The notes beneath the pieces are model-generated. The model ran no database searches and had not been told where the DNA came from. It worked only from the letters and a program-made list of their open reading frames with translations. A stretch of DNA of 5,153 nt from Verrucomicrobiota bacterium. Lineage in GTDB: Bacteria; Verrucomicrobiota; Verrucomicrobiia; Chthoniobacterales; JAFAMB01. Below are positions 1 to 5,153 of the stretch, in pieces. How positions within the stretch are numbered: the first letter of the stretch is position 1; each line of letters starts with the position of its first letter. The stretch lies in the NCBI GenBank assembly GCA_019241095.1, contig JAFAXJ010000131.1, positions 1 to 5,153 of the forward strand, given 5' to 3'. The position numbers were made by a program, and so were the translations under genes.

Positions 1-2
1 CT

Positions 3-62
3 TCAGAGTTCGAACACAAATACGTGAATCACTCCAACCGACCGCTACTGGTTAATAAATAG
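3..62 (+). CDS. 3' tail of an upstream gene, possibly ExbB/TolQ (partial)
   Basis: One frame is open from the window edge to TAG at 60-62, giving a 19-residue tail that begins SEFEHKYVNH. It would end 1 nt before the ExbD ATG, the tight spacing expected for co-translated genes. Genes directly upstream of exbD/tolR commonly encode the ExbB/TolQ channel subunit, so that is the contextual guess. The tail is too short to show any family motif. A second frame is also open to TAA at 53-55 (ending in ...QPTATG), so the true frame is uncertain. Confidence 0.3.
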   Translation, partial: SEFEHKYVNHSNRPLLVNK

Positions 63-63
63 G

Positions 64-480
64 ATGCGCCGCTTTTCTGATCGCCACACCCTCCAGACTT
101 TGACGGAGATCAATGTCACGCCGCTGTTGGACTTGGCCTTTGTGTTGCTGATCATTTTTATCATCACAACCCCTTTGATGGAAAACGCTGTTAACCTCGT
201 TGTTCCTACGAGCAAGGAGGCCAACCAATCGGTAGATCCCTCGAAACTTCAGGTTATATCGATTGATAAAGATGAAATGTTGAAGTTGAACGGCGAAATC
301 ATTGACGCCGCTACATTGGAAACCCGACTTACCACGCTACATACTGAAAACCCGGATTCCGCTGTTCTCTTGCGACCGGACCGGGAACTTAGCGTGCAAA
401 AACTGATTAATATTATGGACATTCTTCAGCGGGCACAGATTGCAAAAGTCGGTGTACTGACCCGCCCTGAAAAACAATAG
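64..480 (+). CDS. ExbD/TolR-family biopolymer transport protein
   Basis: This is a 138-residue inner-membrane protein, a normal length for ExbD/TolR (about 140). Residues 1-14 are a short basic cytoplasmic end. Residues 15-23 read EINVTPLLD, the family signature, and lead into one membrane helix at about 20-38. D23 matches the conserved membrane aspartate used in proton translocation by ExbD and TolR. Residues 40-138 form the periplasmic domain, with a late segment (LSVQKLINIMDILQRAQI) followed by KVGVLT, the usual end of the fold. In the known complexes this subunit joins a pentameric ExbB/TolQ channel and energises TonB or TolA. The ATG is chosen because EINVTP then sits at the usual distance from the N-terminus; there is only AGG right next to the ATG as a weak ribosome site, so coupling to the upstream gene is likely. 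The TonB/TolA-like gene follows after 5 nt. Family assignment is firm; ExbD versus TolR cannot be settled here. Confidence 0.93.
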   Translation: MRRFSDRHTLQTLTEINVTPLLDLAFVLLIIFIITTPLMENAVNLVVPTSKEANQSVDPSKLQVISIDKDEMLKLNGEIIDAATLETRLTTLHTENPDSAVLLRPDRELSVQKLINIMDILQRAQIAKVGVLTRPEKQ

Positions 481-485
481 AGAGA

Positions 486-1586
486 ATGGCTATAAACGAA
501 TCGCGTGCGGGCGGATTCAAAGTAATTTTCGTGCTTGTTGCGTTGCTGCACTGCGCATTGTTGTCACTTTTGCTGTTGGTCGGGCATACAGCCCGTAAGC
601 CGAATGAACAGAACCTGGTCTGGATAAGCCCCGGATCGTTTGCGTCGAATGACGGCGCAGCAAAATCGAGTTCTTCTGAGAGTTCGGTTCCCGCGCAGAC
701 TAGCGACTCTTCAACGACAGAATCGCCATCGTCATCCGAACTGACCCCAGTGCCGCCAACACCCCGATTGTTGCCGCCGGAGCCGGTTCGTTCTAGCAGA
801 CCTGAAGCTCAAGTCCCGACTCTGCCGCCAAATCCCATAGTGAGCCCTTCGTTAGCTGAAAAACCGGCATCCAGTCCTCTGGCGCCCAGTCCTCTCATGA
901 CGGTTACCCCGCGCCCAACACCGAAACCTACACCCAGACCGGCAAAAGCCTTGGCGCACGCGGAATCGGCTACCAAACCGCTTGCTACTCCTAGAGCTAC
1001 GGTGACTCCTGCTAAGCCGTCAACGAAGCAGCGTACCGCAACGAAGCCCTCTCCAAATCCAAAACCGAGCTCGGATGAGTCGGCGTCGGAACATGCAAAA
1101 CGGACCGCTGCAAAGAAGGAAAATCTGGAAGAAAACAAACCTGCACCCTCGCCAGGAAAAAGCAAATCGATCGCGGCTTCTGCAAATCAAGCGAAGAATG
1201 AGCACACAGTTCACAAACTTGCGGAGTCAGCGGACTCGAACAAATCCGAAAAGACCGGCAGTTCTGGCTCCGATGCAAGAAAAGGGGAAGGATCGGGAGC
1301 AGACAATGCTGGAATTGGGCGGTATGCTGAAATCATTCATAACCGTTTCTTTGCCGCATGGAATCAACCGCAAAGTGAGATGGCCTTAGGCGCGCATCTG
1401 GTGGCTACTGTGAAGCTTCACATAGAATCCGACGGCGCCGTTACCGATTTTGACATTGTGGAAGGTTCCGGAAATCCGGTTGTGGATCAATCAGTTCGCG
1501 AAGCGGGAAAGAAAATCACAAGACTGCCGCCTCCCCCAAACAGAGAAGCCTTTTCACCCATCATCCGTTTTGAATTAGGAGACTAG
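486..1586 (+). CDS. TonB/TolA-like energy transducer with long Pro-rich linker
   Basis: This 366-residue protein has the three-part layout of TonB and TolA. A single membrane helix lies at about 11-33 and contains H22, comparable to the functionally important membrane histidine of TonB/TolA. Residues 35-275 form a low-complexity, probably disordered linker, rich in Pro/Ser/Thr first (X-Pro repeats at 142-152, TPRPTPKPTPRP-like) and in Lys/Ala/Ser/Glu later (about 180-270). A folded C-terminal domain covers about 278-366, with YAEIIHNRFFAAWNQP, then a strand region (LVATVKLHIESDGAVTDFDI), then DQSVREAGKKITRLPPPP, which is typical of TonB_C/TolA C-terminal domains. It would span the periplasm and pass energy from the ExbB/ExbD-type channel to an outer-membrane partner. 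It starts 5 nt after the ExbD stop with only a weak GAGAG ribosome site, so the two are probably co-transcribed. No TolB or Pal gene follows, so TonB-like and TolA-like roles both remain possible. Its linker is longer than that of E. coli TonB (239 residues in total). Confidence 0.85.
   Translation: MAINESRAGGFKVIFVLVALLHCALLSLLLLVGHTARKPNEQNLVWISPGSFASNDGAAKSSSSESSVPAQTSDSSTTESPSSSELTPVPPTPRLLPPEPVRSSRPEAQVPTLPPNPIVSPSLAEKPASSPLAPSPLMTVTPRPTPKPTPRPAKALAHAESATKPLATPRATVTPAKPSTKQRTATKPSPNPKPSSDESASEHAKRTAAKKENLEENKPAPSPGKSKSIAASANQAKNEHTVHKLAESADSNKSEKTGSSGSDARKGEGSGADNAGIGRYAEIIHNRFFAAWNQPQSEMALGAHLVATVKLHIESDGAVTDFDIVEGSGNPVVDQSVREAGKKITRLPPPPNREAFSPIIRFELGD
871..895 (+). repeat. short tandem repeat inside the TonB-like linker
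   Basis: CCAGTCCTCT occurs at 871-880 and again at 886-895, a 15-bp period that encodes repeated S-P-L around A-P. It lies in the Pro-rich linker and keeps the frame. This is the kind of slippage-derived repeat often seen in disordered linkers; it may vary in copy number between strains. Confidence 0.6.
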
Positions 1587-1600
1587 CTCAGCTAGTTTTC
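1578..1600 (+). terminator. hairpin over the TonB-like stop codon, possible weak terminator
   Basis: ACTAGC at 1582-1587 and GCTAGT at 1591-1596 form a perfect 6-bp stem with a TCA loop. G-U and A-U pairs from 1578-1581 with 1597-1600 could extend it to 10 bp. The stem includes the TAG stop codon (1584-1586) and runs into TTTT at 1596-1599. A strong GC-rich stem and a free U-tract are both missing, so it may be a weak terminator, an mRNA 3'-end structure, or chance. Confidence 0.35.
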
Positions 1601-1653
1601 AGAAGCTGCGCATTTTTGGCTGCAAAAAACAATGGATTGATCGTTTTGTGCGG

Positions 1654-1841
1654 GCCACTGGAGAGCAGGGCTCCTGGCGCGCTAGACTGCTCTTAAACAG
1701 CAAGGGTTTTTCAGAGCGCTCTAAAGATAAATTGCCTGACAACTTTGAGCTAAAATGAGGTGAGCAAGCATGCAATTAACAAGTCCGCCTTTGAAGACCT
1801 TTGATGCTCGTCAGCAGTCTAGCGTGGAGAGCTGGCCCTCC
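1654..1841. repeat. symmetric inverted-repeat structure filling the convergent intergenic region
   Basis: CGCTAGACTGCT at 1680-1691 is repeated as its exact reverse complement at 1813-1824, with 121 bp between. Just outside each copy is a GC-rich hairpin: GGAG (1660-1663) with CTCC (1671-1674), lengthened by GCCA (1654-1657) with TGGC (1675-1678), and GGAG (1826-1829) with CTCC (1838-1841). The halves therefore mirror each other in order and content. The centre has the 10-bp palindrome AGAGCGCTCT at 1713-1722. No transposase and no flanking target duplication are visible. It could be a small REP/MITE-like non-autonomous element or a bidirectional mRNA-end structure for the two convergent genes; neither hairpin has a good U-tract on its exit side. 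The 262-bp gap holds no convincing gene otherwise. Confidence 0.5.
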
Positions 1842-1848
1842 GCCGTTT

Positions 1849-2907
1849 TCACCATCTGCCCAGCGCCGCAGAGCCTTGTTCCCCATGCAGCCTGTCCTCA
1901 GCAGCCGATATCGTTATCTCTGGAAAATTGCGGGTAGAACGAATGGCATAAACGGTTTTGCCCTGAGATTCGTAGAACGTCCGTGTGATCATCTCGGCCA
2001 ATAGGCCGAGCAGGATGCACATCATTGCAATCATGAACGTCATGACCACAATCAAGGGCAGCGGAGTCAAAATGAAAGGTTCGCCAACAAAAAATTTGAG
2101 CCAAAACATCCAACAAGCTGTACACAAGCTCACAGCCAAACTGAACACGCCACATCCGCCGAAAACATACATCGGCTTCGAACTCCACTGATCAAGGAAC
2201 TTTACAACGAGCAAATCCAGCAACACTTTGATCACCCGCTCCAATCCGTATTTGGAAGAGCCGCTTTTCCGCGCATGATGATTTACAACGACTTCAGTTA
2301 TCCTCGCGCCATGCCAGGATGCGTAGACTGGCAGGAACCGATGCATCTCTCCATAAAGCCGTATTCCCTCAACAACCTGGCGTTTGTATGCCTTCAAAGA
2401 GCAACCAAAGTCATGCAGACGTACGCCCGAGACGAAGGAGATCAGCTTATTCGCTAGAATGCTAGGCACATTCCTGTGAATATAATGGTCCTGCCGATCC
2501 TTTCGCCATCCGCTGACAACATCAAAGCCGGCATTTAATGAATCCAGCATGTTCGAAATATCGCCGGGATCGTTCTGACCATCACCGTCGAGCGGGATAA
2601 TGACGTCACCCGCCGCATGATCGAACCCGGCCATCATAGCGGCAGTTTGGCCGAAGTTGCGCCGGAAATGAATCACCTTTACCCGACGATCCTCGTCGGC
2701 AAGATGATCCAAAATTAGTCCGGAACCATCTGAACTGCCATCATCGATGAAAATGATTTCCCACGTTAGCCCTAAACGCGTAAGCTCACGCCGGACTTCT
2801 TGCGAAAGACCTTCTAATGCCTGTGCTTCGTTGAAAACCGGGACGATGATCGACAGATCGGTAATATTCTCGGGACCTGTCACGCGATTTTTGAATGGCT
2901 CCGGCAC
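1849..2907 (-). CDS. GT2 glycosyltransferase, DPM1/ArnC/GtrB-like, membrane-bound
   Basis: This 352-residue protein has an N-terminal GT-A domain and two membrane helices. Visible family features in order: LSIIVPVFNE (18-27), IDDGSSDGS (54-62), FRRNFGQTAAMMAG (81-94), the DXD-type metal and nucleotide-sugar site in LDGDGQND (D107, D109), LHDFGCSLKAYKR (164-176), GEMHRFLP (186-193) and HHARKSGSSKYG (210-221). Hydrophobic stretches at about 247-270 and 283-304 are the two C-terminal helices, followed by a polar tail of about 48 residues. Relatives move a sugar from a nucleotide donor to polyprenyl phosphate at the cytoplasmic face of the inner membrane (dolichol-phosphate mannose synthase, ArnC, GtrB). 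The sugar used here cannot be deduced. GTG at 2907 is the most upstream possible start because an in-frame TAG lies 6 nt before it. The gene is divergent from the GT4 pair and convergent with the TonB-like gene. All key motifs are intact. Confidence 0.92.
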   Translation of the reverse strand: MPEPFKNRVTGPENITDLSIIVPVFNEAQALEGLSQEVRRELTRLGLTWEIIFIDDGSSDGSGLILDHLADEDRRVKVIHFRRNFGQTAAMMAGFDHAAGDVIIPLDGDGQNDPGDISNMLDSLNAGFDVVSGWRKDRQDHYIHRNVPSILANKLISFVSGVRLHDFGCSLKAYKRQVVEGIRLYGEMHRFLPVYASWHGARITEVVVNHHARKSGSSKYGLERVIKVLLDLLVVKFLDQWSSKPMYVFGGCGVFSLAVSLCTACWMFWLKFFVGEPFILTPLPLIVVMTFMIAMMCILLGLLAEMITRTFYESQGKTVYAIRSTRNFPEITISAAEDRLHGEQGSAALGRW

Positions 2908-2916
2908 GTTCCTCTA
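2908..2916 (-). promoter_or_regulatory. ribosome binding site of the GT2 gene
   Basis: Read on the - strand, AGAGGA (2915-2910) precedes the GTG start with GAGG only 3 nt from it, which is close. An in-frame TAG (2916-2914) overlaps this site, so no longer N-terminus is possible. Together these favour GTG 2907 despite the short spacing; a second GTG at codon 9 is a less likely alternative. Confidence 0.5.
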
Positions 2917-3033
2917 TTTCTGATTATGTTATAAACCACCAAACTCTGACTGGAACGAAGCTGTTGTCAATACGAGAAGCCAATTAGACCGACCCTCGCT
3001 GAGGCGTTGCTCCACAATCATGGGACTGATGTC
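2917..3033. promoter_or_regulatory. divergent intergenic region, candidate promoters
   Basis: The two transcription directions leave from this stretch, so it should contain both promoters. The - strand shows TATAAC (2933-2928), just upstream of the GT2 ribosome site, as a -10-like element, with only a 3/6 -35 match at the right distance (GTTCCA, 2956-2951). TTGTCAA at 2964-2970 reads as TTGTCA on + and TTGACA on -, a good -35 match both ways, but neither has a good -10 at 16-18 bp. The assignment is a guess; sigma specificity of the host is unknown. Confidence 0.25.
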
Positions 3034-4326
3034 ATGAGTACAGAAGAGACGTTGTTGGCGGAAAACATCAGAATCGCCGTCGATCTGACGCCGATGCTTC
3101 CCGGAGGCAGGAATGGCGGGGTTAAGTTCGCGATTATCGAGTTGCTAAAAAGCTTGAAGGAACGCTGGCCAACAAAGTTGAAGTTCCTTTTTCTCACGGC
3201 TGATGACACGCATAACGAGGTGGTTAGTCTCCTTGGTGAAAAAGATCTGGCCACCTGCGTTCTTCATCGGAGCAAATCCAGGAGCGTGCCCGCATTATTG
3301 ATATATGGAAAAACACTCATTTGGTTAGCCAACTTGCGACGCGAGAACATCGATGTGTTCTATGTCCCATTCGGTTTTACTTCGATCAGACTTCCTGGAG
3401 TACCAAGAATAACGACTGTTGTCGACCTGCTTCACATCGATTATCCCTGGTCACTTCCGCCCCAAACCAGGGAATGGCGGAAACTGCAATTCAGTAAGCT
3501 GCTGCCCGTAACGGACCTATTTCAGGTACTTTCGGAGTTCACGGCCAAGCGTCTCCAAGCGGCTTACCAAGTTCCACCGGACCGGATCCTTATCACCAAT
3601 TATGCAGTACAAAATCGGTTGCAGCCTGAAGCTAATTCACATAAATCGAGAAAACCTTTTTTCTTCTACCCCGCAAATTTCTGGCCTCACAAAAACCATG
3701 AAGTTTTGCTTTTGGCGTACCAACTCTACTTGGCTCGAAGCTCAGCGAATGCTGCCTGGGACTTGGTCTTGTCTGGGCATCTAGACGAAAGAGGGCGATT
3801 TCTGCAGCGGACGGCCCGTGATCTTGGCATCGCGGATCGGATTAGTTTCTTAGGCTTTGTGCCGGAAGACAAACTCAGAATGCTCTACTCGGCGGCGTCG
3901 TGCCTGGTGTTTCCTTCGTTGCATGAAGGATTTGGAATTCCGATTCTCGAAGCGATGAGTTTTGGCTTGCCGATCATTTGTGGTCGTGACACTAGCGTAC
4001 CAGAAGTCGCCGGAGAAGCGGCTCTATACACGGATCCAAGAAACCCGGACCGCCTGGCGAGCGACCTTAGCAGAATAAGTGAAGACGAGACTTTGCGTCA
4101 TCTCCTTGTCCAGCGCGGGGCGGAGCAGTTGAAAAAGTTTGATTTCAAAGCGGACGTGAACAGGTTAGCCGCCGCTTTCTTTGCCGTAAGTCGAACAAAG
4201 CCGCGAGCTCATCAGATTCTACAAAAGAAAATTCTGAGTGAACTCGCGATTTACTATGGTCACACTTTTGCTCGGAAAACTCTAAATAAATTGGTCCAGG
4301 TATACCAGCGGAAAGCGGCTGAATGA
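3034..4326 (+). CDS. GT4 glycosyltransferase (GT-B fold)
   Basis: This 430-residue protein is full length for family GT4. The N-terminal domain begins IRIAVDLTPMLPGGRNGGV (12-30), with the glycine-rich acceptor-side loop, and continues with VVDLLHIDYP (129-138) and LSEFTAKRL (from 166). The C-terminal nucleotide-sugar domain has FFYPANFWPHKNHE (210-223; K220 likely binds donor phosphate), LVLSGHLDERG, ISFLGFVPEDKLRMLYSAA and the EX7E motif E298-G-F-G-I-P-I-L-E306 followed by AMSFGLPII. A Lys/Arg-rich tail of about 50 residues follows. The enzyme is expected in the cytoplasm or on the inner membrane face, transferring a sugar with retention of configuration to a growing surface glycan; donor and acceptor are unknown. 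ATG 3034 is preferred: GGGA lies 8 nt upstream and the Rossmann strand then starts at residue 12. An in-frame TTG at 3007 would add 9 residues. The next GT4 gene starts 6 nt after its stop, indicating an operon. Confidence 0.9.
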   Translation: MSTEETLLAENIRIAVDLTPMLPGGRNGGVKFAIIELLKSLKERWPTKLKFLFLTADDTHNEVVSLLGEKDLATCVLHRSKSRSVPALLIYGKTLIWLANLRRENIDVFYVPFGFTSIRLPGVPRITTVVDLLHIDYPWSLPPQTREWRKLQFSKLLPVTDLFQVLSEFTAKRLQAAYQVPPDRILITNYAVQNRLQPEANSHKSRKPFFFYPANFWPHKNHEVLLLAYQLYLARSSANAAWDLVLSGHLDERGRFLQRTARDLGIADRISFLGFVPEDKLRMLYSAASCLVFPSLHEGFGIPILEAMSFGLPIICGRDTSVPEVAGEAALYTDPRNPDRLASDLSRISEDETLRHLLVQRGAEQLKKFDFKADVNRLAAAFFAVSRTKPRAHQILQKKILSELAIYYGHTFARKTLNKLVQVYQRKAAE

Positions 4327-4332
4327 ACTTTT

Positions 4333-5153
4333 GTGCGCATAGGACTTGATGTTGCTCAAACGTGCGTCGAACGCCATGGGTGCGGCTGGCTTGCGGACCG
4401 AATTGCCAACGCAATCAGTGAAACGTGCGCTGCTGATCAGATCATCCTATATCACCAGTTTGGGAATTGGATAAATTGGGACACCTCAAAAGGCACGGTA
4501 CTGGAACGCCCGAATGTATTCTCACCGTTTGCAGGATCTACCTGGCTGAGCGGAAAGGTGGCCTGGATGCGAATTCAACAAGGAAGAGCTGAGTTGCCCG
4601 GATGTCCCGACCTGGTGCACTCTCATTCGTTTCAAGCGCCATGTCTCGGGAAGACACCGCTGGTATACACCGTGCACGACATGAGCTTCTGGATACATCC
4701 CGAATTTACAACCGAAACAAACCGTCTTTCATGCCAACGCGGCATGCTCGATGCCATAAGGCGCGCAGCCGGACTGATCTTTGTTTCGGAAAATAGTCTC
4801 AAGGATTTTTTGAGGTTGGTTCCTAACATCCTCACTCGCCGGAAGCTGCCGGTCGCGGTTGTGCTGCAGGGCCCCAGATTCGTGCCTGTCGCAAAGCCGC
4901 GCACTGGATTTGCAGGACAATATTGGTTGAGCGTAGGAGCATTAGAACCCAGGAAAAACGTGGACCTTTTGCTGGATGCTTTTGAACTGTACTGCAAGCG
5001 CTCGAAAGCGCCACGACCGCTGCATCTGGCTGGCGGAAAAGGTTGGAAAAGTGAGCATACGTGGAGGCGCATCAACAAGATGCAGCTTACCGGCATGGTC
5101 GTTCACTACGGCTATGTCCACGACAACAAGTTGCGGCTCCTTTATGAGGCGGC
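4333..5153 (+). CDS. second GT4 glycosyltransferase, 3' end outside the window (partial)
   Basis: The frame is open from GTG 4333 to the window edge (273 codons plus 2 bases). The N-terminus VRIGLDVAQTCVERHGCGW matches the usual MRIGxD opening strand and glycine-rich loop of GT4 enzymes, which supports GTG as the start. VYTVHDMSFWIHPEF (111-125) and LIFVSENSLKDF (148-159) are typical of the N-terminal domain. YWLSVGALEPRKNVDLLLDAF (197-217; R207 and K208 likely contact donor phosphate), LHLAGGKGWKSEH and VHYGYVHDNKLRLLYEA follow in the C-terminal domain. The window ends just before the expected EGFG/EX7E segment, so roughly 100 residues are missing and activity cannot be judged. The motifs resemble mannosyltransferase-like GT4 proteins, but the sugar is not determinable. 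No Shine-Dalgarno is visible; translation probably restarts after the upstream stop 6 nt away. Its sequence differs clearly from the preceding GT4, so it is a separate step rather than a recent duplicate. Confidence 0.85.
   Translation, partial: MRIGLDVAQTCVERHGCGWLADRIANAISETCAADQIILYHQFGNWINWDTSKGTVLERPNVFSPFAGSTWLSGKVAWMRIQQGRAELPGCPDLVHSHSFQAPCLGKTPLVYTVHDMSFWIHPEFTTETNRLSCQRGMLDAIRRAAGLIFVSENSLKDFLRLVPNILTRRKLPVAVVLQGPRFVPVAKPRTGFAGQYWLSVGALEPRKNVDLLLDAFELYCKRSKAPRPLHLAGGKGWKSEHTWRRINKMQLTGMVVHYGYVHDNKLRLLYEA

Noticed and set aside
809..1278. Long antisense reading frames (118, 88 and 64 residues) opposite the TonB-like linker
   Set aside because: They arise from the biased Pro/Ser/Lys codons of the + strand linker, give low-complexity or motif-free peptides and have no ribosome site; the + strand frame has a clear domain structure.
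1613..1628. TTTTTG-GCTG-CAAAAA inverted repeat as a terminator
   Set aside because: The stem is almost all A-T, and its 3' arm is A-rich on the + strand so no U-tract follows; it is weak as a terminator in the + direction and too far from the GT2 end to matter for the - strand.
1801..2457. Small + strand frames opposite the GT2 gene (1801-2004, 1985-2191, 2275-2457)
   Set aside because: They are antisense to well-conserved GT2 motifs and membrane helices, and their products look like nothing recognisable.
3007..3033. TTG 3007 as start of the first GT4
   Set aside because: It would add nine residues (LHNHGTDV-type) with no family resemblance; GAGG upstream is only 2 nt from it, whereas ATG 3034 has GGGA at 8 nt. 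It is kept only as an alternative.
4324..4326. TGA as a readthrough or selenocysteine codon producing a double GT4 fusion
   Set aside because: The downstream gene has its own family-like N-terminus at GTG 4333, and the first enzyme already has a complete C-terminal domain, so two separate proteins are simpler. No obvious SECIS-like hairpin was noticed.
4632..5096. 154-residue reading frame on the - strand
   Set aside because: It lies wholly opposite the second GT4 gene, whose + strand frame shows several conserved motifs; the antisense product has none.
1..5153. CRISPR array, tRNA/rRNA genes, transposase or integrase genes
   Set aside because: I saw no regularly spaced repeats, no tRNA-like cloverleaf with its conserved arms and no recombinase motifs on either strand.

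Overview
The window looks like chromosomal DNA from a Gram-negative (diderm) bacterium. It carries an ExbD/TolR-type proton-channel subunit and a TonB/TolA-like periplasm-spanning protein, which only make sense with an outer membrane. GC content looks moderate (about half, by eye). The style of the proteins would fit Verrucomicrobiota or Acidobacteriota, but this is an impression and nothing in the window proves the phylum.

Region 1 (1-1586, + strand) is an energy-transduction operon. It starts with the last codons of a probable upstream gene (perhaps ExbB/TolQ, a weak call). ExbD/TolR follows (64-480), and 5 nt later comes a 366-residue TonB/TolA-like protein (486-1586) with one N-terminal membrane segment, a long Pro/Ser/Lys/Ala-rich linker and a C-terminal TonB/TolA-type domain. 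Together they would couple the proton gradient to work at the outer membrane. No tolB or pal follows, so the choice between Ton and Tol roles stays open.

Region 2 (1587-1848) is non-coding and separates convergent genes. It holds a hairpin over the TonB-like stop codon and a symmetric structure of about 180 bp: two GGAG...CTCC hairpins outside a perfect 12-bp inverted repeat.

Region 3 (1849-5153) is a glycosyltransferase cluster. A GT2 enzyme of the DPM1/ArnC/GtrB type with two C-terminal membrane helices lies on the - strand (1849-2907). A 126-bp intergenic region separates it from divergent + strand genes: a complete GT-B fold GT4 enzyme (3034-4326) and, 6 nt later, a second GT4 enzyme that starts at GTG 4333 and runs off the window. 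The likely joint job is assembly of a surface polysaccharide or glycolipid: the GT2 would load a polyprenyl-phosphate carrier or build a lipid-linked sugar, and the two GT4s would add further sugars on the cytoplasmic side. Donors, acceptors and the final product cannot be read from the sequence.

I found no RNA genes, CRISPR array, transposase or clearly new multi-gene system. The least-explained parts are the symmetric repeat at 1654-1841 and the arrangement at the junction of the two GT4 genes.
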